From Prochlorococcus sp. AG-412-I05 (GTDB taxonomy: Bacteria; Cyanobacteriota; Cyanobacteriia; PCC-6307; Cyanobiaceae), in assembly GCA_003214855.1 (NCBI GenBank), contig QCLC01000013.1, forward strand, positions 1-44,799: a stretch of DNA of 44,799 bases. The letters are read 5' to 3'. Position numbers and translations under genes: made by a program. Below the pieces are notes generated by a model. That model saw only the letters and a program-made list of their open reading frames with translations. It was not told the origin of the DNA and did not search any database. Positions 36,476 through 44,799 of the stretch are shown piece by piece (the first letter of the stretch is position 1; each line of letters begins with the position of its first letter).

Positions 36476-37210
36476 ATGCTCACATCCCCCCAGCCACGTG
36501 CTGACGGCCGCCTTGCTGACGGGATGCGGCCACTTCAGATCACATGGGATCCAATGGGCTTTGCCCTCAGTTCCTTAATCATCCGCACTGGTCGCACCGC
36601 AGTGCTCTGCAGTGTTTGCGTTGAAGAAGGTGTACCACGCTGGCGCAAAGGCCAAGGCAAAGGCTGGCTCAGCGCCGAGTACCGCCTTCTGCCTGGGTCT
36701 ACACCGCAAAGACAGAACCGTGAACTACTCAAGCTTTCCGGACGAACACAAGAAATTCAACGCCTCATTGGCCGCAGCCTGCGCGCCGTGATCGACATGG
36801 CCGCTCTTGGGGAAACCACCCTGCGAATTGATTGTGACGTCATTCAGGCTGATGCCGGCACCCGTACAGCCGCCATCACCGGCGCTTGGATCGCCTTAAA
36901 ACGAGGCTGCGATCGCTTGCTGGAACAAGGCCTGCTTACGCATCAACCCCTCATCGACCAAGTTGCTGCAGTATCCGTTGGTTTAGTCGAGAGTTATCCC
37001 CTTCTTGACCTCGACTACAGCGAAGACTCCAGGGCTGATGTGGATCTAAACGTGGTGATGGGCTCCAATGGGCACCTATTGGAGCTGCAGGGCACCGCTG
37101 AAGGGGCTCCATTCAGCAGGAATCAACTCAACGACTTGCTGAATCTGGCAGAACCCGGCCTGCAACACCTACAAGCCTTCCAACGTTCGGCATTAATGCA
37201 AGAAGACTAA
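36476..37210 (+). CDS. rph: Ribonuclease PH
   Basis: A phosphorolytic 3'-5' exoribonuclease that trims tRNA precursors. The 244 residues match the family: an N-terminal PRADGRLADGMRPLQI, GRTQEIQRLIGRSLRAVID (phosphate-binding arginines), DCDVIQADAGTRTAAITGA, and DLDYSEDSRADVDLNVVM near the metal site. The length is typical. It is divergent from the cobO-like gene and is followed by ntcA on the same strand. Confidence 0.95.
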   Translation: MLTSPQPRADGRLADGMRPLQITWDPMGFALSSLIIRTGRTAVLCSVCVEEGVPRWRKGQGKGWLSAEYRLLPGSTPQRQNRELLKLSGRTQEIQRLIGRSLRAVIDMAALGETTLRIDCDVIQADAGTRTAAITGAWIALKRGCDRLLEQGLLTHQPLIDQVAAVSVGLVESYPLLDLDYSEDSRADVDLNVVMGSNGHLLELQGTAEGAPFSRNQLNDLLNLAEPGLQHLQAFQRSALMQED

Positions 37211-37284
37211 AAACCGTCACCATTGCTACATGGTGGTGGAGGTCCACTCCCTAACTTCATATTTCTGCCGTTTGCTGCGCAGCC

Positions 37285-38019
37285 ATGGCCGGCGTCATCC
37301 GCGGCTTCAGCCGTTACGCCCCGCAACCCTATATTCAAGGGTCCGGAAGTATGGCCAACTCGCCTGCTCCAACCCAGAAAACCCTGCTGGAAGTCATCCG
37401 TGAACTGGATGGCGCCAGCAACGAACTGGTGGAGCGTTCCAAAACCATCTTCTTTCCTGGCGATCCTGCCGAAAAGGTGTATCTCATTCGACGCGGCGCA
37501 GTTCGGCTATCTCGGGTCTATGAATCTGGTGAAGAGATCACCGTGGCATTACTGCGTGAAAACAGCCTATTTGGCGTGCTCTCTCTGCTCACAGGCCATC
37601 GCTCGGACCGTTTTTATCACTCCGTAGCCTTCACCCGAGTGGAAATGATCACAGCGCCAGCCACCTCAGTTCGCCAGGCGATCGAAAACGACACCAGCGT
37701 GGGGTTACTTCTGCTGCAGGGTCTCTCAAGTCGGATCTTGCAAACCGAGACCATGATCGAGACCCTCACTCACCGCGACATGTCATCAAGGCTTGTGAGT
37801 TTCCTACTAGTCCTCTGCCGAGATTTCGGGGTTCCAGGGGAACAAGGAATCACCATTGACCTACGCCTCTCACATCAGTCCATCGCTGAAGCAATCGGCT
37901 CGACTCGCGTCACCATTACTCGCCTGTTGGGAGACCTGCGCAATTCAGGTCTCGTGCAAATCGATCGCAAGAAAATCACCGTTCTTGATCCGATTGCCCT
38001 TGCTAAAAAATTCAACTGA
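37285..38019 (+). CDS. ntcA: Global nitrogen regulator NtcA
   Basis: NtcA is the CRP-family transcription factor that activates nitrogen-assimilation genes when 2-oxoglutarate signals nitrogen shortage. The effector domain has [20 protein letters not shown] and [20 protein letters not shown], followed by the dimerisation helix. The C-terminal helix-turn-helix is [20 protein letters not shown]. From 37285 it is 244 residues. An internal ATG at 37351 ([16 protein letters not shown]), preceded by GGAAG, would give 222 and is also close to the usual length, so the start is open. A GTA-N8-TAC autoregulatory box was looked for in the 75-base upstream gap and not found. Confidence 0.96.
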   Translation: MAGVIRGFSRYAPQPYIQGSGSMANSPAPTQKTLLEVIRELDGASNELVERSKTIFFPGDPAEKVYLIRRGAVRLSRVYESGEEITVALLRENSLFGVLSLLTGHRSDRFYHSVAFTRVEMITAPATSVRQAIENDTSVGLLLLQGLSSRILQTETMIETLTHRDMSSRLVSFLLVLCRDFGVPGEQGITIDLRLSHQSIAEAIGSTRVTITRLLGDLRNSGLVQIDRKKITVLDPIALAKKFN

Positions 38020-38084
38020 GCCCCGTCCCAGTCCAGGATGGTGAAACGGGTTGACACTATTCCTGATCCCACCCGCCCATTGTC

Positions 38085-39290
38085 GTGACCGGCTGGCTGC
38101 TGATCCTCTCCCTACTCGTCCTCGGTGGTGTGCTCTCCACCCTGGGCGATCGACTTGGCAGCCGTGTAGGCAAAGCAAGGCTGAGCCTGTTCAATCTCAG
38201 ACCGCGAAGGACAGCCGTATTCATCACCGTTCTCACTGGCAGCCTGATTAGCGCCCTGTCCCTAGGACTGATGCTGCTGGTCAGTCGACAACTGCGAGTA
38301 GGACTTTTTGAACTGGATGACCTTCAGGCCAAACTCCAACAAAGCCGCGCTGCCCTCAATTCAAGTCGCACGGCCCAGTTCAATGCCGAGCTTGATCTCA
38401 AGCAGGCCAGGTCGGACAGCAATCAGGTTCAGAATGAACTGAAGGAAGCCAAAAAGCGAGCTGCCGCACTTCGCAACGAACTCGCACCACTACAAAAACA
38501 AAGACAACAGCTCGAAGCGGAACGAGCTCGTCTCAGTCGCGACATTTCCAAAAAAGATGCCGACATCCGCCGAACGGAAGTTGAACTAGCCAATGTCCGC
38601 AGCAGAATTAGCGCGGCTGAGAAAGAACTGAAGCAGCTCGAGACCAACCTCATTGCCTTACGTCGAGGGGATGTTGTGCTGAGCAGCGGGCAGCAACTTG
38701 CCGCAGCCACCCTGCGGCTCGATAACCCCAGCCAGGCGAAAGCAGTCATCGACCGCCTACTTCAGGAAGCAAACCTGGAGGCTTTTCGGCGCGTACGTCC
38801 CGGGGAAGAAGCCAATCGACAGATCCTGCTCGTGCCACGCACCGATATCAACCGCATCGAACAGATCATCCGCAAGCCAGGCACCTGGGTGGTCTATGTG
38901 CGCTCTGCCGCAAACGTGTTGCGTGGGGAGAACGTGGTGTATGCCTTCCCGGATGCTCGCCAAAATATCAACATCGTCCGACAAGGCGAAGTCCTCGCAC
39001 GAACGACTCTTGACCAAAACGAGAACAGCAGCGAAACCGTGCGCAACCGACTTAGCCTCCTGCTTGCATCAACTCTGGCAGAGGTAAAAAGACGAGGATC
39101 CCTCAGTTCAGGACTGCAGTTCGATGGCAGTGAAATGAACCGGCTCGGCAAGGCATTACTGAACCGTTCTAAAGAGCGGATTGAGCTAGAAGCCGTGGCA
39201 CTCCGCAACAGCGATACGGCCGATCCGGTAGCGGTTGTCCTGCAGCCCGTGGGTGGTCCTTGGACAAAGATTCCCGAAGACAAGCCATGA
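38085..39290 (+). CDS. DUF3084 coiled-coil membrane protein
   Basis: The 401-residue protein begins (GTG start) with two hydrophobic helices (WLLILSLLVLGGVLSTLGD and FITVLTGSLISALSLGLMLL). A long coiled coil follows at about 75-200, rich in Gln, Glu, Lys and Arg. The globular C-terminal part contains VDRLLQEANLEAFRRVRPGEE-like sequence and ILLVPRTDINRIEQII. This matches my recollection of DUF3084, a cyanobacterial family of unknown function. The last bases overlap the start of the RuvC-like gene (ATGA), a pairing that looks conserved in the lineage. Confidence 0.85.
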   Translation: MTGWLLILSLLVLGGVLSTLGDRLGSRVGKARLSLFNLRPRRTAVFITVLTGSLISALSLGLMLLVSRQLRVGLFELDDLQAKLQQSRAALNSSRTAQFNAELDLKQARSDSNQVQNELKEAKKRAAALRNELAPLQKQRQQLEAERARLSRDISKKDADIRRTEVELANVRSRISAAEKELKQLETNLIALRRGDVVLSSGQQLAAATLRLDNPSQAKAVIDRLLQEANLEAFRRVRPGEEANRQILLVPRTDINRIEQIIRKPGTWVVYVRSAANVLRGENVVYAFPDARQNINIVRQGEVLARTTLDQNENSSETVRNRLSLLLASTLAEVKRRGSLSSGLQFDGSEMNRLGKALLNRSKERIELEAVALRNSDTADPVAVVLQPVGGPWTKIPEDKP

Positions 39291-39718
39291 CAAAACTTGT
39301 GGCCGTAGATCCTGGCCGCAATAAATGTGGATTAGTGCTTGCCGATACAGCAACAAGTGCTGTGCTTGAGGGGAAAGTGGTGGCCGCAGCCGCTGTGCTC
39401 GACCTCATCATGCATTGGCAAAACCAAGCACCCTTAGAAGGCATCTTGATCGGCAACGGCACCAGCAGTGAATACTGGCAAAACCTTCTGTTGCAGATTG
39501 CCCCCTTGCATGTGGTCGAAGAACGTGGAAGCACACTGCGCGCCCGCGATCGCTATTGGGAGCTATGGCCCCCAAGCAACTGGCGCCGCTGGCTACCCCG
39601 AGGAATGATCCTGCCTCCCCATCATCTGGACGCCATAGCCGCAATGGTGTTGCTTGAAGACCACCTCGGGCAACAACTCCTTTGGCCCGGACCACCCAAC
39701 TTCAGAATCGGGCCCTAA
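39287..39718 (+). CDS. RuvC-fold (YqgF/RuvX-like) nuclease candidate
   Basis: From the ATG at 39287 (143 residues) the protein starts with MTKLVAVDPGRNKCGLVL, the first strand of an RNase H/RuvC fold with its catalytic Asp. Then come GILIGNGTSSEYW, a VEERGSTLRARDRYW strand, and a C-terminal HHLDAIAAMVLLEDHL supplying further acidic residues. The set of Asp/Glu positions fits Holliday-junction-resolvase-like or pre-rRNA nucleases, but it is divergent from canonical RuvX. It overlaps the DUF3084 stop in ATGA fashion. Its 3' end overlaps convergent DUF3146 by 17 bases. Confidence 0.75.
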   Translation: MTKLVAVDPGRNKCGLVLADTATSAVLEGKVVAAAAVLDLIMHWQNQAPLEGILIGNGTSSEYWQNLLLQIAPLHVVEERGSTLRARDRYWELWPPSNWRRWLPRGMILPPHHLDAIAAMVLLEDHLGQQLLWPGPPNFRIGP

Positions 39719-39959
39719 CAGTGAACAGATAATCCCCACCAGGCTCAAGATGGTAGTCAGCCTTAACGAGGAAGCGCAGTAAAGCATCCTCAATAAGTGC
39801 TCGCCCAAGCGAGGGTTCCACTTTCAGTTCACCCCGGTCGAAAGCCCAGCTAAACTGCCACTGAAACCCCCCAGCCGAGACCTCCCCATCCAAGCGCTGG
39901 TCGGCAAAGCTTTGCCGGTGTACACAGAGGCGAGCCGTGGTGACAGGCAAATGACTCAT
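39702..39959 (-). CDS. DUF3146 family protein
   Basis: From the ATG at 39959 the 85-residue product fits DUF3146 as I recall it: an N-terminal MSHLPVTTARLCVHRQSF, a beta-strand pair with GGFQWQFSWAFDRGEL, PSLGRALIEDALLRFL, and a C-terminal YHLEPGGDYLFTVRARF. It is a small cyanobacterial protein of unknown function with no membrane helix. Its start overlaps the last base of the pth stop codon (TGATG), so it belongs to the psbH-tatA-pth unit. Confidence 0.82.
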   Translation of the reverse strand: MSHLPVTTARLCVHRQSFADQRLDGEVSAGGFQWQFSWAFDRGELKVEPSLGRALIEDALLRFLVKADYHLEPGGDYLFTVRARF

Positions 39960-40579
39960 CAGCAGGCAGAACAACCCTGCGGTTGAAAAGCATTGAGCCG
40001 ATTACCTGCCCGTTCCAACCCAAGGCACTGAATCAGATCCAAACCCATCAACACCTCATCAAGCACTTGATCGACTAAGAGGCTCTCCTGTCGACTAAAC
40101 ACCCCGAGCACATGCGAGACGGTTCGAGCTCTTCGTTCCTCAGAGGTACAACCTGGAGCACCGATCCCGATCCGCAGACGACAAAAATCCTGAGTGCCCA
40201 GATGTTGAATCGTGCTGCGCAAACCATTGTGACCTCCTGCACTGCCCTGGGCGCGAAGACGCAGTCGACCCAAAGGCAAATCCATATCATCTACAAGCAC
40301 CAGCAACTGATCAACCTCCAAGCCAAACCAATCGATGGTTGCACGAATCGCCCGACCGCTTTCATTCATATAAGTCTGAGGCATCAGCAATCGAAGCCTC
40401 TCTGAGCCAACCCCGACTTCCGCCATCAGTCCATGGAACTTTGTTTGCGGCCGAAAACTGACTGACTTCTTCGCAGCCAGTTTATCGAGGGCCATGAAGC
40501 CGATGTTGTGACGGGTACCGACATACTTTGAGCCTGGATTACCTAGGCCTACTAATAGACGTAAACGACCCGGCCTCAT
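39959..40579 (-). CDS. pth: Peptidyl-tRNA hydrolase
   Basis: Pth cleaves peptidyl-tRNAs that drop off ribosomes, recycling tRNA. The 206-residue protein has LLVGLGNPGSKYVGTRHNIGF with the catalytic His (shown in two parts by LLVGLGNPG and TRHNIGFMALD), PQTYMNESG, VLVDDMDLPLGRLRLR, and GSAGGHNGLRSTIQHLGT. The start is 12 bases after the tatA stop and its end is coupled to DUF3146. Confidence 0.96.
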   Translation of the reverse strand: MRPGRLRLLVGLGNPGSKYVGTRHNIGFMALDKLAAKKSVSFRPQTKFHGLMAEVGVGSERLRLLMPQTYMNESGRAIRATIDWFGLEVDQLLVLVDDMDLPLGRLRLRAQGSAGGHNGLRSTIQHLGTQDFCRLRIGIGAPGCTSEERRARTVSHVLGVFSRQESLLVDQVLDEVLMGLDLIQCLGLERAGNRLNAFQPQGCSAC

Positions 40580-40591
40580 ACCACTCCATCG

Positions 40592-40867
40592 TCAGCTGGC
40601 GGGATGTTTTTTAGCCTCCTTAGGGGATCCAATGATTGACTTGGTGTCTTGCTGCGTGGTCTCTTCCATCACAGTCTGATCGATGGACTCAGGCTCTGCC
40701 ATCGTTTTATGAATCTCGCGCTCGAATTCCTTTGAGGCTGCCTGAAAACCTTTCAAGGTTTTACCAAGGGTGCGACCAAACTCTGGAAGTCGTTTAGGTC
40801 CAAATACAAGCAGTGCTATGGCGCCGATAACCGCCATCTCGGGGAGGCCGATGCCAAACACATTCAT
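40592..40867 (-). CDS. tatA: Sec-independent protein translocase TatA/B-type subunit
   Basis: The 91-residue protein has the TatA/E family layout: a short N-terminal membrane helix (FGIGLPEMAVIGAIALLVFGP), the FGPKRLPEFGRTLGK hinge and amphipathic helix, and a charged flexible tail. It forms the pore-like oligomer that moves folded proteins across thylakoid and plasma membranes. The tail is longer than in some TatA proteins, and TatB-like function cannot be excluded. It lies between psbH and pth in the same direction. Confidence 0.92.
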   Translation of the reverse strand: MNVFGIGLPEMAVIGAIALLVFGPKRLPEFGRTLGKTLKGFQAASKEFEREIHKTMAEPESIDQTVMEETTQQDTKSIIGSPKEAKKHPAS

Positions 40868-40901
40868 AGGCGAACCTCAGCCCAGCAGAGCCGAGAACAG
40901 T

Positions 40902-41090
40902 CTATTCAAAGCTGATGCTTTGGAGGAGAAGCGACTGGTTGTAGATCTGCAAGATGGTCACCAGGAAAATCAGCAACATGAAGCCGATCCCAGCCATCAC
41001 TGGGGTAGTGCCCCAACCTGGCACTACCTTGCCAGGGGCGTAGCCGGGTAGAGATTTGATCAGATTTCCCAGACGGGTGCTTTGAGCCAT
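40902..41090 (-). CDS. psbH: Photosystem II protein PsbH
   Basis: PsbH is a small single-helix subunit needed for stable photosystem II and QA/QB function. The 62-residue product has the family N-terminus [26 protein letters not shown] in shortened form (key elements LGNLIKSL and PGWGTTP) and the membrane helix [20 protein letters not shown], ending in [10 protein letters not shown]. It is divergent from psbN, the classical arrangement, and heads the minus-strand run with tatA, pth and DUF3146. Confidence 0.97.
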   Translation of the reverse strand: MAQSTRLGNLIKSLPGYAPGKVVPGWGTTPVMAGIGFMLLIFLVTILQIYNQSLLLQSISFE

Positions 41091-41177
41091 AACGGAGCTT
41101 GGGTCTCGGATGGTGATTAAGCATGCCTACTCTAATGGTCATAGTCCGCATACGGACTAATCCTGTCGAGAGATGTG

Positions 41178-41321
41178 ATGGAAAACTCCTCTTCCGAGAC
41201 CTACTCCCTGCTCATTGCCATGGTCACCATCACCTTCGGACTGACCGGATACGGGCTCTACACAGCTTTTGGTCCTCCCTCAAAAGAACTCGAAGACCCC
41301 TTTGAAGAACACGAAGATTGA
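41178..41321 (+). CDS. psbN: Photosystem II assembly protein PsbN
   Basis: The 47-residue ORF encodes a hydrophobic helix ([20 protein letters not shown]) followed by the signature [19 protein letters not shown]. PsbN is not a stable photosystem II subunit but helps reaction-centre assembly and repair. It lies head-to-head with psbH, with 87 bases between the starts. It converges with the alpha-mannosidase gene (8-base gap). Confidence 0.97.
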   Translation: MENSSSETYSLLIAMVTITFGLTGYGLYTAFGPPSKELEDPFEEHED

Positions 41322-41329
41322 CGATCACA

Positions 41330-44300
41330 TCAATCGACACGCTCAAGCAATAGTTCAGCCAACTCTCCAGGCTTGAGCTCTACCGCTTCGCCGAGACAAG
41401 ACTCGTGAGCGCTACCAACCCGCCAAGTCTTCCCTACGGCCCAAGACTGGCGTGTTGCACCGGCATTAAGCACGCTGAGCTTCAGCTGCCTGACTTCGGC
41501 ATACGTCACAGCCAATGGAACCAGCTTTGAAGGCAGCGAAGGCAATCCTGACCATGACACCTTGAGATCAGAAGGCCCCAACCAGCCTGGCTCTCGAAAA
41601 GCCAACGCTGCCTGAGGAACAGCCTCCCGACTCCAGCCATCGGGAACAGGCATCAGTGCTAATCGCTGACGATGCCAACCCCGATCAGCAGAGGGATCAG
41701 GCCAGGTAGCCCCTCTAAGCAGAGAAACACCAAGCCTGCCTGGGAACACCTGAACACCCTGAGGCCCATCCAATAACACCGCAAGACCACCACCCGACGC
41801 CGCCGACTCGCTCGCCAACCAGGAGATCACAGGGACCTCCCAACGTGCTTTTTCTCTAGCAGTCACAGCCTCAGCAGGCCGTTCAATCACTCCACCGCTG
41901 GTATCCGCCGCCCATCGCACCGCTGAGCAAGCCAGGGGAACCTCCAAACGCAGTAGCTCATGACTTTGACGCCAATCCACACCTAGACGCAGCTCGAGCC
42001 AGGGGCAATCAGCTCTCAGCTGCACATCAAGGCGCAGAGCACTGCTCCCAGCCCAACCTCGCAAGACCAATCGCGCTACAAGCGGTCCGCGCTCCACCAG
42101 CTCCATCGAACCATTCCAGTTCAGAGCCAAAGGATGCTGGCGATAGTCTGCCGCCAGATCCCAGGCATCCCAAAATTCGCCACGATCGCGAAAAAGCCCC
42201 CAGATCAGAGGTCCTGCTAACTGAGGTGTCCCGTTCCGATCCCAAAGTTGCCGCAAGCCTTCGGCACCAAAATCAGCTTCCAAAAGGCCATTGCCAATCC
42301 GCCAACCTCCTTGATCAAGGGGCTGAATCTGCACAGCCCCACGAACAGGTAAGCCATCAGCATCATCTAAGTCCTTACTGACACAACGTTGAAGCGGAAC
42401 TGCTGTCAACCCTTGCTGCACAGGCAACTGCACCCAGTTGCCACCTCCCTTGGCCTCTTGGCATGGAAGCCTCCACCCGTCGCTGCCCCATTGATCTCGT
42501 GGCAATCGGAGCACAGGCGACCACCGATGAAGTGGCTGTAGACCCATCCAGACCCAGCACCCACCAGAAGACTCTGGATCGAATCGATCGGAGCAGGACA
42601 CCCCACTGCGCAAAAGCTGCTGCAGATGCTGATCGCGGCTCCGCCTTGATTCACGACATGACGATCGCCAGACCGGCTCAGCCTGCTCAAACACTTCAGG
42701 AATCGATGTGCCTGGAAGGATGTCGTGAAATTGCTGAAAGAGCAAAGGCCGCCAATCTGGCAATGAAGATGCCGAGGTTCCAGGAACGTCAGCCCTATCG
42801 CCAAGGTGGCAAACCAGCAAAGCAATGGCCAGGTCTGCTTCCCTCAAAAGCCTTTCAAGGTGGCGGTTTTGACGCTTCTGATCGGGACGGGTCGTCGCAC
42901 AACCACGATGAAGCTCCAAATAGAGCTCATCACGCCACACCGGCAGAGCCCCAGCATGAGTCTCAAGCATCGCAAGATAAGACCTTACTGTGCCTGGCCT
43001 CTGGGGCAAAGCCTGAGGATGATCCTCCCAAAGCTGCAGCTGCTCCAGCATTTCTGCAGTGGGGCCACCTCCATGGTCACCAACACCCGGAAGCCACAAA
43101 GCCTCTTCAACAGCGGTAGACGCCTGCCAAGACCGCTGCTCGCGAAGCATGGCCATCGGATTCCCATCAGTGCCAATTGGCGGGAGCATCAGCGCTAGCA
43201 CCTCAGCATGGCCACGACCGCACCAACGAAACAGTCGATGCGGGAAGGGATTACTGGCATTCCAGGCCAGCTTATGGGTGCAGAACCAACGGATTCCTGT
43301 CTGGGCTGCTACCGCTGGCAATCCAGCGGCAAAACCAAAGCTGTCTGGCAACCAGGCCAACTGATGGGACCACTCCGGAAATACTGATCTGCTGTACTGC
43401 TGTCCAAGCGTGAACTGTCGCCAAAGCGAAGTAGTGCTGACCAACACACAATCAGTCTCGACCCAAGGGCCATTGATCGGCTCCCAACGACCTGCCCGAC
43501 TTGCAGCCTGAAGCGCAGCAAAAAGAGTTGGACGGTGATGTTCAACCCACTGATAGAGAGCAGGCGTGGAGTGGCTGAAATGGAAATCAGGAAATCGCTG
43601 CATCAGCTGCAACGCAGAACGGAACGTGCGTTCTGCCGCCTGCCAAGTTTCAGCCACTGACCACAGCCAGGCCAAATCAAGATGGGCATGGCCGATCCAA
43701 TGGATCAGCCCCGGCGGCCGCGCTGCATTACGTAGATGCTGGTCGACAGCCACGGTTGCCTCCTGACTATGCGGATCCAGCTCAAGCCAAGCCTCCGGCA
43801 ACACCTCTCCCGCCTCTAAATAGAGCTCTAGCGCTTCAGGCAGTAGTACCTGATCAGCATCCACTGCACAGGCTCTGGGTTCCAGCACCAACTCACTGTT
43901 GATCAATGCGCCATCGTCATGGCTAGGACTCCTCAACTCCAGCAAGAGTGTTAGAGGTCGCTCCCAACAGATCGATTCAGGAAGGCTCCATCGACAAGTG
44001 GTGTCGAACAGATCCCCCTCATGCACCAACACACCATCAACCCACAGACGCATCTGATCAGCCCACCAACCCAAGACCAGCCTCAAACAACTGGCTTGAG
44101 CTTGTCTCCAGTCTTCAGGACAAAGGATCTCCTGCTGCAATTGCAGCCATACGCCGCCTCTTGGCCAGACCAATAAACCCCTACCAACCCAGTCAGGTCG
44201 ATGGATTTGAGCCCAGTCATCGTGAAGCAGAGACAGCCGCTCACGATCTCCGGCGCGATACCAACCTGGCTTGAGATCCCACCGAGAGCGACTTCGAAAA

Positions 44301-44368
44301 GTTTCAATCCACGCCAATCGTCGGGCTTGAAGCTGCTCCTGCAGCCCTAAGTGTCCTCTATGCCCCAT
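41330..44368 (-). CDS. Glycoside hydrolase family 38 alpha-mannosidase
   Basis: A large (1012-residue) GH38 enzyme that hydrolyses alpha-mannosidic bonds. An N-terminal beta-rich domain (about 1-210) precedes the catalytic (beta/alpha) domain with the zinc motif GHAHLDLAWLW (about 224-234), the nucleophile Asp in LPDSFGFAAGLPA (near 340), GDHGGGPT (near 432) and QQFHDILPGTSIPE (near 550). Long C-terminal beta-sandwich domains complete it. No signal peptide is visible, so it is probably cytosolic, resembling MAN2C1/ManB-type enzymes. It sits between psbN and psbI, an odd place for a catabolic enzyme. The likely substrate is unknown; free mannose-containing oligosaccharides are a reasonable guess. 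Confidence 0.92.
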   Translation of the reverse strand: MGHRGHLGLQEQLQARRLAWIETFRSRSRWDLKPGWYRAGDRERLSLLHDDWAQIHRPDWVGRGLLVWPRGGVWLQLQQEILCPEDWRQAQASCLRLVLGWWADQMRLWVDGVLVHEGDLFDTTCRWSLPESICWERPLTLLLELRSPSHDDGALINSELVLEPRACAVDADQVLLPEALELYLEAGEVLPEAWLELDPHSQEATVAVDQHLRNAARPPGLIHWIGHAHLDLAWLWSVAETWQAAERTFRSALQLMQRFPDFHFSHSTPALYQWVEHHRPTLFAALQAASRAGRWEPINGPWVETDCVLVSTTSLWRQFTLGQQYSRSVFPEWSHQLAWLPDSFGFAAGLPAVAAQTGIRWFCTHKLAWNASNPFPHRLFRWCGRGHAEVLALMLPPIGTDGNPMAMLREQRSWQASTAVEEALWLPGVGDHGGGPTAEMLEQLQLWEDHPQALPQRPGTVRSYLAMLETHAGALPVWRDELYLELHRGCATTRPDQKRQNRHLERLLREADLAIALLVCHLGDRADVPGTSASSLPDWRPLLFQQFHDILPGTSIPEVFEQAEPVWRSSCRESRRSRDQHLQQLLRSGVSCSDRFDPESSGGCWVWMGLQPLHRWSPVLRLPRDQWGSDGWRLPCQEAKGGGNWVQLPVQQGLTAVPLQRCVSKDLDDADGLPVRGAVQIQPLDQGGWRIGNGLLEADFGAEGLRQLWDRNGTPQLAGPLIWGLFRDRGEFWDAWDLAADYRQHPLALNWNGSMELVERGPLVARLVLRGWAGSSALRLDVQLRADCPWLELRLGVDWRQSHELLRLEVPLACSAVRWAADTSGGVIERPAEAVTAREKARWEVPVISWLASESAASGGGLAVLLDGPQGVQVFPGRLGVSLLRGATWPDPSADRGWHRQRLALMPVPDGWSREAVPQAALAFREPGWLGPSDLKVSWSGLPSLPSKLVPLAVTYAEVRQLKLSVLNAGATRQSWAVGKTWRVGSAHESCLGEAVELKPGELAELLLERVD

Positions 44369-44407
44369 AAGATGTCATCGATGTACTAGAAGTTGAACGG
44401 TCTCTCC

Positions 44408-44527
44408 ATGCTCGCCCTCAAGCTCTCCGTTTACTCGGTCGTCTTCTTCTTCATTGCGGTTTTCGTCTTCGGCTTCTTGGCCAGCGATCCATCGAGGACA
44501 CCAGCCCGTAAAGATCTCGAAGACTGA
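44408..44527 (+). CDS. psbI: Photosystem II reaction-centre protein PsbI
   Basis: The 39-residue ORF from ATG 44408 gives [12 protein letters not shown], a membrane helix continuing through [14 protein letters not shown], and the signature [13 protein letters not shown]. PsbI binds beside D1 in the photosystem II reaction centre and helps early assembly. It is divergent from the alpha-mannosidase gene with 39 bases between the starts. Confidence 0.96.
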   Translation: MLALKLSVYSVVFFFIAVFVFGFLASDPSRTPARKDLED

Positions 44528-44632
44528 AAACCTTTGCAAGCGAAACTTCTCGGGTCACGCAACACACTGGACTGAGGCCTGCTCAGATCTTCCATCAATT
44601 GTGGGAAGATCAGCTGCCACAGCTGAAGCCTA

Positions 44633-44799
44633 TTGGCGGCGAAAAGTCCCCCAACCCTTCTCGTAGGACTCTTACTTGCGACAGGGTTAATCGCTGCTGA
44701 AGCAAATTCTCAGCCAAGCAACTCATACAAAGAAGGCGCCTCCTCGCCCACCCAAGCGGCCCCCATTGCAATGCCAGAACGGCAACTGGGGCAATCACA
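44633..44799 (+). CDS. Possible exported protein, 3' end cut by window edge
   Basis: From an in-frame TTG (44633-44635) the frame remains open to the right edge. It encodes a short basic start (AAKSPP), a hydrophobic core TLLVGLLLATGLIAAEA suggestive of a Sec signal peptide with cleavage after an Ala-x-Ala-like site, and then a polar Ser/Pro/Gln-rich segment. An in-frame stop (TGA) lies just upstream, so no other start is possible except later codons. No family can be named. The opposite-strand ORF here is less protein-like. Confidence 0.45.
   Translation, partial: MAAKSPPTLLVGLLLATGLIAAEANSQPSNSYKEGASSPTQAAPIAMPERQLGQS

Noticed and set aside
37211-37284. Possible NtcA autoregulatory site before ntcA
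   Set aside because: No GTA-N8-TAC palindrome could be found in the gap; only short imperfect repeats around ACCAT/ATGGT.
29052-39553. Five copies of the octamer GCGATCGC (HIP1)
   Set aside because: They occur at about 29052, 32377, 35178, 36909 and 39546, inside genes. The number is above chance for this length but too low to indicate the HIP1 enrichment seen in freshwater cyanobacteria.
42463-43119. 218-codon plus-strand ORF opposite the alpha-mannosidase
   Set aside because: It is antisense to the catalytic domain, whose zinc and nucleophile motifs are intact; the composition looks like a GC-driven shadow.

Overview
This window looks like chromosomal DNA of a marine picocyanobacterium (Prochlorococcus/Synechococcus lineage). 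The moderate GC content suggests a low-light Prochlorococcus of the MIT9313 type or a marine Synechococcus; that placement is inference. The evidence is photosystem II genes (psbO, psbH, psbN, psbI), crtR, ntcA, an IctB-type membrane protein, and several families largely restricted to cyanobacteria and plastids (Ycf20/DUF565, DUF2555, DUF3084, DUF3146, DUF3177, a Ycf66-like membrane segment). Genes are tightly packed, with many ATGA/TGATG overlaps and several convergent genes whose 3' ends overlap.

Layout. 1-1045: a truncated small conserved-type gene and a decayed stretch resembling a DEP domain. 1046-5104: ftsH, sat and psbO on the minus strand, with a clear terminator after psbO. 5236-7157: a doubtful small ORF, coaBC, DUF2555 and tRNA-Ala(CGC). 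7232-9739: small proteins, a Ycf20-like protein and a type II NADH dehydrogenase. 9682-11336: pyrB and mpg on the minus strand. 11380-16263: an AT-richer accessory stretch holding a wrecked TPR-SGNH pseudogene and an intact three-gene cassette (SGNH hydrolase, 62-residue linker ORF, NodU-type carbamoyltransferase), followed by about 1 kb with no convincing gene. 17307-19551: creatininase-family gene, gatC, crtR and tRNA-Leu(UAG). 19597-23682: one uninterrupted frame joining a Ycf66-like membrane segment, a long low-complexity linker and complete isoleucyl-tRNA synthetase. 23943-30651: a small exported-protein candidate, DUF3177, the operon FIST protein-trmB-ictB-sugar kinase, and glmM. 30714-35030: lytic transglycosylase, membrane proteins, a membrane-anchored thioredoxin with a heptanucleotide repeat at its stop codon, and a 57-residue membrane protein. 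35127-39718: dcd, a CobO-like protein without a canonical P-loop, rph, ntcA, DUF3084 and a RuvC-like nuclease candidate. 39702-44799: the minus-strand run psbH-tatA-pth-DUF3146, psbN, a GH38 alpha-mannosidase, psbI and the start of a possible exported protein.

How the genes fit together. Much of the window is housekeeping: photosystem II assembly and repair (ftsH, psbO/H/N/I, the thioredoxin), sulfur and nitrogen assimilation and its control (sat, ntcA), pyrimidine supply (pyrB, dcd), cell-wall precursor synthesis and wall remodelling (glmM, slt, possibly the sugar kinase), and translation (gatC, ileS, trmB, pth, two tRNAs). The accessory stretch at about 11.4-17.3 kb is the most variable-looking part. 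The intact carbamoyltransferase/SGNH cassette there is the best candidate for a little-described system, probably tailoring of a surface glycan or secreted molecule. No complete phage, IS element or CRISPR array was seen.
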